Shown: positions 1-7,557 of the stretch, piece after piece
How the letters are laid out: each line of letters begins with the position of its first letter
Position numbering within the stretch: position 1 is the stretch's first letter
Made by a program: the position numbers and the translations under genes
Assembly (NCBI RefSeq): GCF_009646095.1
Contig: NZ_CP045725.1
Span: 3,410,001 to 3,474,000 of the forward strand
Reading direction: 5' to 3'
Origin: Raineyella fluvialis
GTDB lineage: Bacteria > Actinomycetota > Actinomycetes > Propionibacteriales > Propionibacteriaceae
Length of the DNA: 64,000 nucleotides
The notes under the pieces: model-generated
Told to the model about the DNA's origin: nothing
The model's database searches: none
What the model saw: only the letters and a program-made list of their open reading frames with translations

Positions 1-1372
1 GGATGACGAGGCTGGCGATGAGCAGCGGCAACCAGCCGCCGCTGACCACCTTCGCCAGGTTCGCGGCGAAGAAGAACACCTCGACCAGCACGACGGTCGC
101 GCCGTAGAAGATCAGCTTCCACAGCGGCTGGTGCCAGGCCATGTGGGCCAGGGCGAGGAAGAGCAGGCTGGTCAGCAGCAGGGTACCGGTGACGGCCAAG
201 CCGTACGCCGACGCCAGGTTGGCCGAGCTGCCGAAGACCGAGATCAGCGCGAGCACACCGAGGTAGAGCACCCAGTTGATCAGCGGCACGAAGATCTGGC
301 CGCCCTCCTCCTTCGACGTGTGCTTCACCAGCAGGCGCGGCAGCAGGCCGAGGCGTACGGCTTGGCGGGAGACGGAGAAGGCGCCCGAGATGACGGCCTG
401 CGAGGCGATCACGGTGGCGAGGGTCGCCAGCACCACCAAGGGCAGCCGCGACCAGACCGGGGCCATCTCGAAGAAGGGGTTGTCGATCGTGCTCGGGTCG
501 TTGAGGATCATCGCTCCCTGCCCCAGATAGTTCAGGGCGAGGGCCGGGAAGACGATGGCGAACCAGGAGACCTTGATCGGCAGCGGACCGAAGTGTCCCA
601 TGTCGGCGTACAGGGCCTCGGCACCGGTGATGGTCAGCACGACCGCACCCATCGCGATGAAGGCGGTCAGCGGATGCTCCAGGACGAAGGCCAGGGCGTA
701 CGTCGGGGACACGGAACGGAGGATGCCCGGGTGCTCGACGATGTGGGGCACACCGAGCAGGCCGAGGATGATGAACCACGCGGTCATCACGGGCCCGAAT
801 GCGCGCCCCACCGCGGCGGTGCCCCATCTCTGGACGAAGAAGAGCACCGACAGGATCACCACCGACAGTGGCAGGACGAGGTCCTGGAAGCCCGGGTCCA
901 CCACAGTCAGGCCCTCGATGGCCGACATCACCGAGATCGCCGGGGTGATCACCGAGTCGCCGTAGAAGAGGGCCGCTCCCAACATGCCAAGGCCCAGGAC
1001 GATCGACATCCGCCGCCGCTGCTGGACCTTGTCGACCAGCAGGTGGGTGAGGGCGAGGATGCCGCCCTCACCGTCGTTGTCGGCGCGCATGACCAGGATC
1101 ACGTACTTGAAAGTCACGACCAGGGTGATCGACCACAGCACCATCGAGATCACGCCGTAGACGTCGACCGGGACGGGCTTGACGTTGTTGTGGTCGATGC
1201 TGAAGACGGTCTGCATCGAGTACAGCGGGCTGGTGCCGATGTCGCCGAAGACGACGCCCAAGGCCGCCAGGGCCAGGCCGGGGAGCTTCGACCGACCATG
1301 GAGCGAGGTGATCGTCGTGGTGTCGGGATCAGGCGCCTGACCCTGCCGACGACCAGTGCTGACTGGACCCAT
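1..1372 (-). CDS. kup: Kup-family potassium uptake transporter, first copy (3' end cut by the window edge)
   Basis: Proton-coupled K+ uptake permease of the Kup/KUP/HAK family, acting in the cytoplasmic membrane. About 457 N-terminal residues are present; the reading frame stays open to base 1, so the C-terminal part lies outside the window. The family signature GDIGTSPLY sits at about residues 43-51, followed by hydrophobic segments and motifs such as FFGDSVITPAISV-like (here FYGDSVITPAIS) and ITGAEALYADMGHFG. I chose the ATG at 1372 because AAGGA lies 8 nt upstream; an in-frame ATG at 1381 has no room for a ribosome binding site. A closely related second copy lies 51 bp upstream in the same direction, so the two are probably co-transcribed. 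Family assignment is secure; ion specificity is inferred from the family. Confidence 0.9.
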   Translation of the reverse strand, partial: MGPVSTGRRQGQAPDPDTTTITSLHGRSKLPGLALAALGVVFGDIGTSPLYSMQTVFSIDHNNVKPVPVDVYGVISMVLWSITLVVTFKYVILVMRADNDGEGGILALTHLLVDKVQQRRRMSIVLGLGMLGAALFYGDSVITPAISVMSAIEGLTVVDPGFQDLVLPLSVVILSVLFFVQRWGTAAVGRAFGPVMTAWFIILGLLGVPHIVEHPGILRSVSPTYALAFVLEHPLTAFIAMGAVVLTITGAEALYADMGHFGPLPIKVSWFAIVFPALALNYLGQGAMILNDPSTIDNPFFEMAPVWSRLPLVVLATLATVIASQAVISGAFSVSRQAVRLGLLPRLLVKHTSKEEGGQIFVPLINWVLYLGVLALISVFGSSANLASAYGLAVTGTLLLTSLLFLALAHMAWHQPLWKLIFYGATVVLVEVFFFAANLAKVVSGGWLPLLIASLVI

Positions 1373-1423
1373 ATGACTCATCCTTGTTCCGTGAGCCTGA
1401 GCACTGGCTGAAGGGCCGAACTC

Positions 1424-3415
1424 TCAGATCTCCATTTCGGCGCCCATCACCGCCGTACGGTCCGGCGGGAGATGGAACACATCGGTCCGCGAGGCCGCGT
1501 TGTTCGCCATCAACACGAACAACTGCTTGCGCCAGCGCGTCATCCGCGACGAGCCGGTCGCGTGCAGTGTCAATACCGACAGGAAATAGTGCGCCTCGCC
1601 CGGACGGATGTCCAGTTCGGGGGTACGGCCTACGGCGAGGGCGAGTCCCTTGGGGACGTCCTGGGAATCGCTGAATCCGACGTGGACGCTGATGTGGACG
1701 ATCCCGTCGTCCTCAAAACCGAGATCGTGCACCCGGACCCGGTCGACATGCCGGATGTGCGGAACGTTCTCGTTGACGATTTCGATCAGGATGACATGTT
1801 CGTGCACGACGTGGTTGAAGTACACATTGGAGCGTAGCGCCAACGGCGTGGTCTCGCGATTGGGATGGGGATAGACGGCGACGCCCGAGACCCGCGGGAT
1901 GTCACTGGCCCGCAGTGCCTCGACGAACTCGTCGAGCGGGCCCTCCAACTGCCGGCGGTGCTCGGCCACCAGGACGTACCCCTTGCGCCAGGTCGTCATG
2001 ATCAGCAGCACGAGGGTGGCGATCAGCAGCGGCAGCCAGCCACCGCTGATCACCTTCGCCAGATTGGCGCCGAAGAACGCCAGTTCGACGCTCAGCACGA
2101 TGAGGATGTAGACCGCGATCTTCCACCCGGCCTCGTGCCAGACCATGTGCGCCAGGGAGAGGAAGAGCAGGCTCTCCAGGATGAGGGTGCCGGTCACCGC
2201 CAACCCGTAGGCGGACGCCAGGTTGGTCGAGCTGCGGAAGACCCCGATCAGCGTGAGCACGCCGACGAACAGGATCCAGTTCACGGCGGGCAGGTAGATC
2301 TGGCCGCCTTCCAGCTTCGAGGTGTGGCGCACCAGCAACCGCGGGAAGAGCCCGAGCCGTACGGACTGGCGGGCCACCGAGAACGCGCCCGAGATCACCG
2401 CCTGCGAGGCGATGACGGTGGCGAGGGTGGCGAGCACGACGAGCGGCAGCGTCGCCCAGGAGGGCGCGAGGTTGAAGAACGGACTGTTCACCGTCCCCGG
2501 GTCCTCCAACAGCATGGCCCCCTGGCCGAAGTAGTTCAGGGCGAGGCTGGGGAAGACGAGGATGAACCAGGAGAACCGGATCGGCGACTTGCCGAAGTGG
2601 CCCATGTCGGCGTAGAGCGCCTCGGCGCCGGTGATGGTCAGCACCACGGCGCCCATCGCGATGAACGCGATGAGCGGATGGGAGAGGACGAACCCGATGG
2701 CGTGGTGCGGTGAGACCGCGCCGAGGATCTGGGGATGGCTGATGATGTGCGGGACGCCGAGCAGGGCGAGGGTCAGGAACCAGATCGCCATGATCGGCCC
2801 GAAGAGCCTGCCGACGGTGGCGGTACCTCGCTTCTGCACCATGAACAGGCCGGACAGGATCACCACGGAGGCGGGTGCTACCCATTTCTCGAGACCAGGA
2901 TTGACAACGGCGAGGCCCTCCACGGCCGACATCACCGAGATCGCCGGCGTGATCACCGAGTCGCCGAAGAACAGCGCGGCACCGGTCATGCCGAGTGCGG
3001 TGACGATGGCGATACGTCGCACCGAGGTCACGTTGTCGCGCAGCAGGGCGGTGAGGGAGAGGATTCCGCCCTCTCCCTCGTTGTCGGCCCGCATCACCAG
3101 CGAGATGTACTTGAAGGACACGATCAGAGTGATCGACCACAGCACCATCGAAATGACACCGAAGACATCCTCGGGGACCGGCTTCACGTCGTTGTGGTGC
3201 GCCGCGAAGACGGTCTGCATCGCGTAGAGCGGGCTGGTGCCGATGTCGCCGAAGACGACTCCCAGGGCTGCGAGGGCCAGGCCCGCCATCGGATTCCGGT
3301 TACCCTCCCCGGGCCGGCCCTCGCGGATCGTGGGGATCATCGTGAGGGTGACGTCCGTCGATCTGTCGGAGCGCCCGAACGAGCGGGAACGGCGGCGGCC
3401 TTCGGTGTGCGGCAT
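1424..3415 (-). CDS. kup: Kup-family potassium uptake transporter, second copy
   Basis: Full-length 663-residue Kup K+ transporter (family usually 620-680). GDIGTSPLY is at about residues 56-64 and FFGDSVITPAISV and ITGAEALYADMGHFG follow, with about twelve hydrophobic segments and a hydrophilic C-terminal domain, as is usual for Kup. The open frame continues upstream to 3673 through the tRNA-Glu gene, so that extension is not coding. The ATG at 3415 (protein start MPHTEGRRRS) has GGGGGA about 10 nt upstream; ATGs at residues 26 and 43 are later alternatives. It is the upstream member of a tandem pair with the partial copy at 1-1372; the two share long identical blocks, which points to gene duplication. 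No c-di-AMP riboswitch was recognised in the 130 bp upstream. Confidence 0.92.
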   Translation of the reverse strand: MPHTEGRRRSRSFGRSDRSTDVTLTMIPTIREGRPGEGNRNPMAGLALAALGVVFGDIGTSPLYAMQTVFAAHHNDVKPVPEDVFGVISMVLWSITLIVSFKYISLVMRADNEGEGGILSLTALLRDNVTSVRRIAIVTALGMTGAALFFGDSVITPAISVMSAVEGLAVVNPGLEKWVAPASVVILSGLFMVQKRGTATVGRLFGPIMAIWFLTLALLGVPHIISHPQILGAVSPHHAIGFVLSHPLIAFIAMGAVVLTITGAEALYADMGHFGKSPIRFSWFILVFPSLALNYFGQGAMLLEDPGTVNSPFFNLAPSWATLPLVVLATLATVIASQAVISGAFSVARQSVRLGLFPRLLVRHTSKLEGGQIYLPAVNWILFVGVLTLIGVFRSSTNLASAYGLAVTGTLILESLLFLSLAHMVWHEAGWKIAVYILIVLSVELAFFGANLAKVISGGWLPLLIATLVLLIMTTWRKGYVLVAEHRRQLEGPLDEFVEALRASDIPRVSGVAVYPHPNRETTPLALRSNVYFNHVVHEHVILIEIVNENVPHIRHVDRVRVHDLGFEDDGIVHISVHVGFSDSQDVPKGLALAVGRTPELDIRPGEAHYFLSVLTLHATGSSRMTRWRKQLFVLMANNAASRTDVFHLPPDRTAVMGAEMEI

Positions 3416-3470
3416 GATGCCAGTGTCCCCCTGAGAGGACCCTTGGGGCCAACCTTCCGTCGAGGTCGTC

Positions 3471-3507
3471 GGCACCTGCGGAACGCGGGAGGCACCTGCG
3501 GAACGCG
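3471..3507. repeat. Two direct repeats of 17 bp
   Basis: The 17-mer ggcacctgcggaacgcg occurs at 3471-3487 and again at 3491-3507, a 20-bp period, between the kup start and the tRNA-Glu terminator hairpin. Function unknown; it could be a regulator site for kup or slippage-generated sequence. Confidence 0.7.
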
Positions 3508-3540
3508 AACGCCCGGCCGACTGATGTCGGCCGGGCGTTC
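3507..3540 (-). terminator. Perfect 15-bp hairpin downstream of tRNA-Glu
   Basis: Arms 3507-3521 and 3526-3540 are perfectly complementary (15 bp, very GC rich) around the 4-nt loop tgat. It lies 7 nt past the 3' end of the tRNA-Glu gene at 3548-3620. There is no strong U-run, so its efficiency as an intrinsic terminator is uncertain. Confidence 0.7.
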
Positions 3541-3547
3541 GTTCCAG

Positions 3548-3620
3548 TAGCCCCGACGGGATTCGAACCCGCGCTACCGCCTTGAGAGGGCGGCGTGCTA
3601 GGCCGCTACACAACGGGGCC
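3548..3620 (-). tRNA. tRNA-Glu(CTC), copy without encoded CCA
   Basis: A 73-nt cloverleaf reads on the minus strand. The acceptor stem pairs GGCCCCG with CGGGGCT, the anticodon stem is CCGCC/GGCGG with loop CTCTCAA (anticodon CTC, reading GAG), and the T-loop is TTCGAAT. The 3' CCA is not encoded. The mature sequence is identical to the copy at 3798-3873. Confidence 0.97.
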
Positions 3621-3765
3621 CCAGCTGCTCCCCCTTGGTGGGGAACCTGCGGAAGCTTAGCAGGTGGGGCCACCCGGGCTCAAATCGTGCCACCGTAGCC
3701 GGCCCCTCTTCGGGCGGCCGGGCGAAGCCGTGGCAACGCCCGCCTCGAGCGGTAACGCGGCAACC

Positions 3766-3796
3766 AAAAAATCCCCCGCTCAGCGGAGGGATTTCC
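3766..3796 (-). terminator. Rho-independent terminator after the upstream tRNA-Glu
   Basis: On the minus strand a stem formed by AATCCCTCCGCT and AGCGGGGGATT is followed by a run of six T. It starts 2 nt past the encoded CCA of the tRNA-Glu at 3798-3873, so the two tRNA-Glu genes are probably separate transcription units. Confidence 0.85.
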
Positions 3797-3797
3797 C

Positions 3798-3873
3798 TGG
3801 TAGCCCCGACGGGATTCGAACCCGCGCTACCGCCTTGAGAGGGCGGCGTGCTAGGCCGCTACACAACGGGGCC
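3798..3873 (-). tRNA. tRNA-Glu(CTC), copy with encoded CCA
   Basis: The 73-nt body is identical to the tRNA at 3548-3620, with anticodon CTC. Unlike the other copy it has CCA encoded at 3798-3800. It is followed at once by a U-tract terminator and lies downstream of tRNA-Gln. Confidence 0.97.
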
Positions 3874-3879
3874 CTAGCC

Positions 3880-3901
3880 GATTTCCGTAGGACCGGAAAT
3901 C
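3880..3901 (-). terminator. Hairpin between tRNA-Gln and tRNA-Glu
   Basis: Perfect 8-bp inverted repeat gatttccg / cggaaatc with loop taggac, lying between the tRNA-Gln and the upstream tRNA-Glu. It lacks a U-run; it may be a weak terminator or a processing signal. Confidence 0.45.
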
Positions 3902-3944
3902 TGGGAAAGCCCGACAGAAATAACGAATTCCATCATGACTTTCT

Positions 3945-4019
3945 TGGTTGGGGTACAAGGACTCGAACCTTGACTAAGTGAACCAGAATCACTCGTGCTG
4001 CCAATTACACCATACCCCA
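3945..4019 (-). tRNA. tRNA-Gln(CTG)
   Basis: Cloverleaf on the minus strand with acceptor TGGGGTA/TACCCCA, anticodon stem AGTGA/TCACT and loop TTCTGGT (anticodon CTG, reading CAG). CCA is encoded at 3945-3947. If the organism has no glutaminyl-tRNA synthetase, as is usual for actinobacteria, this tRNA is first charged with Glu by the nearby GltX and then amidated by GatCAB. Confidence 0.96.
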
Positions 4020-4119
4020 AGGGTTTGTCACCCCGGGGGGCAACGACGTGAAACTCTAGCGCAAGCCTCCCCGACAACACAAATCCGCGTGTCCGCCGGG
4101 CCGGACCGTGCGGCGGCTC

Positions 4120-5097
4120 TCACGCCACCCGCCCGCTGGTCCGGGGAAGGGCCCGCGTGGCGGTCTCCAGTCGCATTGCCCGGGCGATCCCCCAGGATGC
4201 CAGCGCGTAAAGGCCGTATCCGCCGACGATCACCAGCGAGTTGAGCCAGCCGACCTCCGTGAGGCCCCGCGTCGCGGCGATCCCGGTGGTCAACCCGGCC
4301 CAGACGTACGCGGAGATGTTGTTGACCACGTGGCCGGCGATGCCGGCCTCCAGGCCACCCGTCCGCCACACCAGGAGGGCGGCGACGAGTCCGAACGCCA
4401 GGCGGTTGAGGAAAAGTGGGACGTTCTGCGAACCGTGCATCACCGCGAAGACCACCGCTGACGTGAGCACGCCGAACCACGGCGTCGGCGTCAATGACCC
4501 GAGGGCCTGCATGAGGTAGCCGCGGAAGAAGTACTCCTCCCCCGTCGCCTGGACCCAGGTGGTCGCCAGGACGACCGCCATGAAGGCCCAGAAGCCCGGC
4601 TGAGGCACGAGATGGACGGCGACCCCGTTGATCATCCACAGGGCCACCTGCCCGGCGTTGAGGACCAGAATGGCCACCCCCGCGCAGGCACCCAGGTAAC
4701 GCCATCGGATCCGGGGTCCCACCGAGGCCAGCCAGCCCGGCCTGGTCCGGTGGATGCCCGCGACCATCAGCCAGCTCACCAGGACCAGGCTGCCGATGGC
4801 GACGTTCATCCCCAGCATCCCGGCCGGGTCGAGGTAGGCGACGGCGTCGGCGCTGAAGGTGGCGTACGAGCGACCCCTCGCCTCCACCAGCCAGGCGATG
4901 GCGATGACGATGCTGGGCAGCACCGAGGCCACCGTCAGGTAGAACACGAAGGCCGCGATGACGCCGAAGAGCGTACGCCAGGCCTCGGTCCCCGCCCGCC
5001 GCAGCAGCATCGGATAGGGGACCCCCGGGGGCGGATCCTCGAATCCTCCGATGAACGTCTCGAAACGTCCGCGGGCGGGGACCGGGGTCGCCGCCAC
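4120..5097 (-). CDS. CPBP-family intramembrane metalloprotease
   Basis: Membrane protein of 325 residues of the CPBP (CAAX protease/bacteriocin-processing, Abi) family. The conserved glutamate motif EEYFFR is at residues 187-192, a histidine follows at H221 in FAVMHGSQ, and H256/N260 lie in HVVNN, matching the three family motifs that form the intramembrane zinc site. About seven or eight hydrophobic segments are visible. The start is GTG 5097, one base after the gltX stop (TGA-G-GTG), which implies translational coupling to glutamyl-tRNA synthetase and to the FAH gene upstream. The substrate cannot be deduced. tRNA-Gln lies 100 bp downstream. Family call is secure, role unknown. Confidence 0.87.
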   Translation of the reverse strand: MAATPVPARGRFETFIGGFEDPPPGVPYPMLLRRAGTEAWRTLFGVIAAFVFYLTVASVLPSIVIAIAWLVEARGRSYATFSADAVAYLDPAGMLGMNVAIGSLVLVSWLMVAGIHRTRPGWLASVGPRIRWRYLGACAGVAILVLNAGQVALWMINGVAVHLVPQPGFWAFMAVVLATTWVQATGEEYFFRGYLMQALGSLTPTPWFGVLTSAVVFAVMHGSQNVPLFLNRLAFGLVAALLVWRTGGLEAGIAGHVVNNISAYVWAGLTTGIAATRGLTEVGWLNSLVIVGGYGLYALASWGIARAMRLETATRALPRTSGRVA

Positions 5098-5098
5098 C

Positions 5099-6631
5099 TC
5101 AGGCCTTGGTGACCGAGGCCAGTGCCCGGTCGATCCGCACCAGGCTGGACTCGCGGCCCAACAACTCCATGGACTCGAAGAGCGGCGGAGACACCTTGCT
5201 GCCCGTCACGGCCGTGCGGAGCGGACCGAAAGCCTTGCGGGGCTTGAGCCCGAGATCGTCGACCAGAGCGCTGCGGAGGGCCGCCTCGATGGAGTCGTGG
5301 TCCCAGTCGGCGTCCACCAGGGCGTTACGCGAGGCCAGCAGGACGGCTTCCTCGTCCGGCTTCAACGCGGCCGCGGGCTCGATCTCGAGCTCCTCGTCCG
5401 CCGTGAAGAGGAAGGCCAGCTTCTCGACCGCGTCGGACAGGCAGGTCAACCGCTCCTGGATGAGCGGGGCGGCGCCGACGAGAAGGCGCTTCTCGGCCGG
5501 CGTCGCGGGCGTCGCGACGAAACCGGCGCCCTGCAGGAACGGGGTGATCTGCGCGGCCAGGTCCTCGGCGGAGAGCAACCGGATGTGGGCCGCGTTGATC
5601 GCCTCGCACTTCTTGTGGTCGAAGCGGGCAGCGTTCGCGTTGACACGGCGGATGTCGAAGGCCTCGGCCATCTCTGCCATGGTGAAGACGTCGCGGTCGT
5701 CACTGATCGACCAGCCCAGCAGCGCCAGGTAGTTCATCAGGCCCTCGGGCAGGAAGCCACGCTCGCGATACTCCTCCAGCCCCGACCCCTTGTCGCGCTT
5801 GGACAGCCGCTTGTTGCCCTCCCCCATCACGATCGGCAGGTGCCCGAAGCGCGGGGTAATGCCCGACCCGACACCGATCCGGGCCAGAGCCTCGTACAGG
5901 ACGATCTGACGGGGCGTCGAGGAGAGCAGGTCCTCCCCGCGCAGCACGTGGGTGATGCCCATCAGGGCGTCGTCCACCGGATTGACCAGCGTGTAGAGCG
6001 GCTCGCCGTTGGAGCGCACGATCGCGTAATCGGGCACATGGCGGGTGTCGAACGCCACATGGCCACGGACCAGGTCGTCGAACGCGACCTCCCCCTCGGG
6101 CATCCGGATGCGCAGCACGTGCGTACGACCCTCGGCTTCGTACGCCTCGATCTGCGCGGCGCTCAGAGTGCGGCAGTGACCGTCGTAGCCGATCGTGTCA
6201 CCGCCACGGGCGGCCTCCCGCTGCTCCTGCTCCTCGCGGGTGCAGTAGCAGGGGTAGGCGGCACCGGACTCGACCAGCTGGGCGATGACCTGCTGGTAGA
6301 TCTCGGTGCGCTGGGACTGCCGGTAGGGACCGTACGGGCCGCCGATGTCGGGGCCCTCGTCCCAGGTGATACCCAACCATTTCAGGGAGTCGATGACGTT
6401 GTCGTAGTACTCCTCGGTCGACCGGGCGACGTCGGTGTCCTCGATGCGCAGCACCAGGGTGCCCCCGTAGTGGCGGGCGAAGGCATAGTTGAACAGAGCG
6501 GAGCGGACGTTGCCGACGTGGAGGTTGCCGGTCGGTGACGGTGGGAAGCGCACCCTGACGTCCTCGGGGGCGATGCCCCCCAGGACGTCCACGTCGGTCC
6601 TGCCGTGCTGGTCGGTGCTGGTGTCACTCAC
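5099..6631 (-). CDS. gltX: Glutamyl-tRNA synthetase
   Basis: Class I synthetase of 510 residues that charges tRNA-Glu and, in organisms lacking GlnRS, probably also tRNA-Gln. The ATP-binding HIGH-type motif PPSPTGNLHVG is at residues 30-40, and the KMSKS-type motif appears as KRLSKRDKG. The C-terminal anticodon-binding region is complete. The open frame continues upstream into the FAH gene, but the start is GTG 6631, which overlaps the stop of that gene by 4 bases (GTGA). The gene lies between FAH and the CPBP protease with a 4-base overlap on one side and a 1-base gap on the other. The tRNA-Glu and tRNA-Gln genes are about 1.1-1.6 kb downstream. Confidence 0.96.
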   Translation of the reverse strand: MSDTSTDQHGRTDVDVLGGIAPEDVRVRFPPSPTGNLHVGNVRSALFNYAFARHYGGTLVLRIEDTDVARSTEEYYDNVIDSLKWLGITWDEGPDIGGPYGPYRQSQRTEIYQQVIAQLVESGAAYPCYCTREEQEQREAARGGDTIGYDGHCRTLSAAQIEAYEAEGRTHVLRIRMPEGEVAFDDLVRGHVAFDTRHVPDYAIVRSNGEPLYTLVNPVDDALMGITHVLRGEDLLSSTPRQIVLYEALARIGVGSGITPRFGHLPIVMGEGNKRLSKRDKGSGLEEYRERGFLPEGLMNYLALLGWSISDDRDVFTMAEMAEAFDIRRVNANAARFDHKKCEAINAAHIRLLSAEDLAAQITPFLQGAGFVATPATPAEKRLLVGAAPLIQERLTCLSDAVEKLAFLFTADEELEIEPAAALKPDEEAVLLASRNALVDADWDHDSIEAALRSALVDDLGLKPRKAFGPLRTAVTGSKVSPPLFESMELLGRESSLVRIDRALASVTKA

Positions 6632-7470
6632 TGCGCGTTGTCTCCGCTTGTCGAGGTGGGGTCCGCCACGGGCGTGGGGACCAGGGTGTTGGTCAGGGTG
6701 CCGATGCCGTCGATGGTCACCGAGACCTCTTGGCCGGGTTCGAGCCGCCCGACACCTGCCGGGGTGCCGGTGAGGATGACGTCGCCGGGGAGCAGGGTGG
6801 TGAAACTGGTGACGTAGGCGATCAGCTCGGCGATCGACCGGATCATCAGGGCGCTCGACCCGTGCTGGCGCTGCTCGCCGCCGACGACCGTCGTGATCAT
6901 CAGGTCGGACGCCTCGTCGAGGGTGAGATGCGTCGCGATCCACGGTCCCAGCGGGCAGGAGGTGTCGAACCCCTTGGCCCGCGACCACTGCTTGTCGGGT
7001 TCCTGCAGGTCCCGCAGGGTGACGTCATTGGCCACGGTGTAGCCGAAGATGACCTCCTCGGCCCGTTCGACCGGGACGTCCTTGCAGATCCGGCCGATGA
7101 CCACGGCCAGTTCACCCTCGTAGCTGATGAAGCGCGAGGCCGCCGGCGGGACGATGACCTCATCCGGGCCGATCACGGCCGTGTTGGGCTTCAAGAAGCA
7201 CAGCGGTGTGGCCGGGACCTCGTTGCCGAGCTCAGCCGCATGCGCCGCATAGTTGCGCCCGACCCCCACGATCTTCGAGCGTGGGATGACCGGCGCCAGC
7301 AGCCGGACGTCGCCCAGCCGGTGTCGCGCCCCGGTGTACTGGACCGGACCCGCCAGCGGGTCCCCGGTGAGGTCGCTCACGGTGTCGGGATGCCCGCCGC
7401 CGTCCTCGGCCAGTTCGACCACCCCGAAGGCGGGGTCCTGTCCGGCGATCGAGTAGCGTGCGATTCGCAT
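6628..7470 (-). CDS. Fumarylacetoacetate hydrolase (FAH) family protein
   Basis: A 280-residue FAH-superfamily enzyme (2-hydroxyhepta-2,4-diene-1,7-dioate isomerase, acylpyruvase or oxaloacetate decarboxylase type). The metal-ligand pattern is visible: YEGELAVVIGR supplies E118 and E120, and VANDVTLRD supplies D149; GRNYAAHAAE at 71-80 is also typical. The exact substrate cannot be read from sequence. ATG 7470 is preceded by AAGGTGAGG. The stop overlaps the gltX start (GTGA), so this is the promoter-proximal gene of an FAH-gltX-CPBP unit, divergent from deoA. Confidence 0.88.
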   Translation of the reverse strand: MRIARYSIAGQDPAFGVVELAEDGGGHPDTVSDLTGDPLAGPVQYTGARHRLGDVRLLAPVIPRSKIVGVGRNYAAHAAELGNEVPATPLCFLKPNTAVIGPDEVIVPPAASRFISYEGELAVVIGRICKDVPVERAEEVIFGYTVANDVTLRDLQEPDKQWSRAKGFDTSCPLGPWIATHLTLDEASDLMITTVVGGEQRQHGSSALMIRSIAELIAYVTSFTTLLPGDVILTGTPAGVGRLEPGQEVSVTIDGIGTLTNTLVPTPVADPTSTSGDNAQ

Positions 7471-7557
7471 TGCCTCACCTTATCGCGCCCGCGTGACCCT
7501 CCGGGTCCGCGCCCGCCACGGCGGCCATGGCCCGCACCGACCGGGCACAATGGCGAC

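Noticed and set aside
131-1411. 426-residue plus-strand ORF rich in Arg, Gln, Asp, His
   Set aside because: Antisense shadow of the first kup gene; its composition reflects the third-position GC of the true gene.
5051-6538. 495-residue plus-strand ORF
   Set aside because: Antisense to gltX, whose motifs and coupling are clear.
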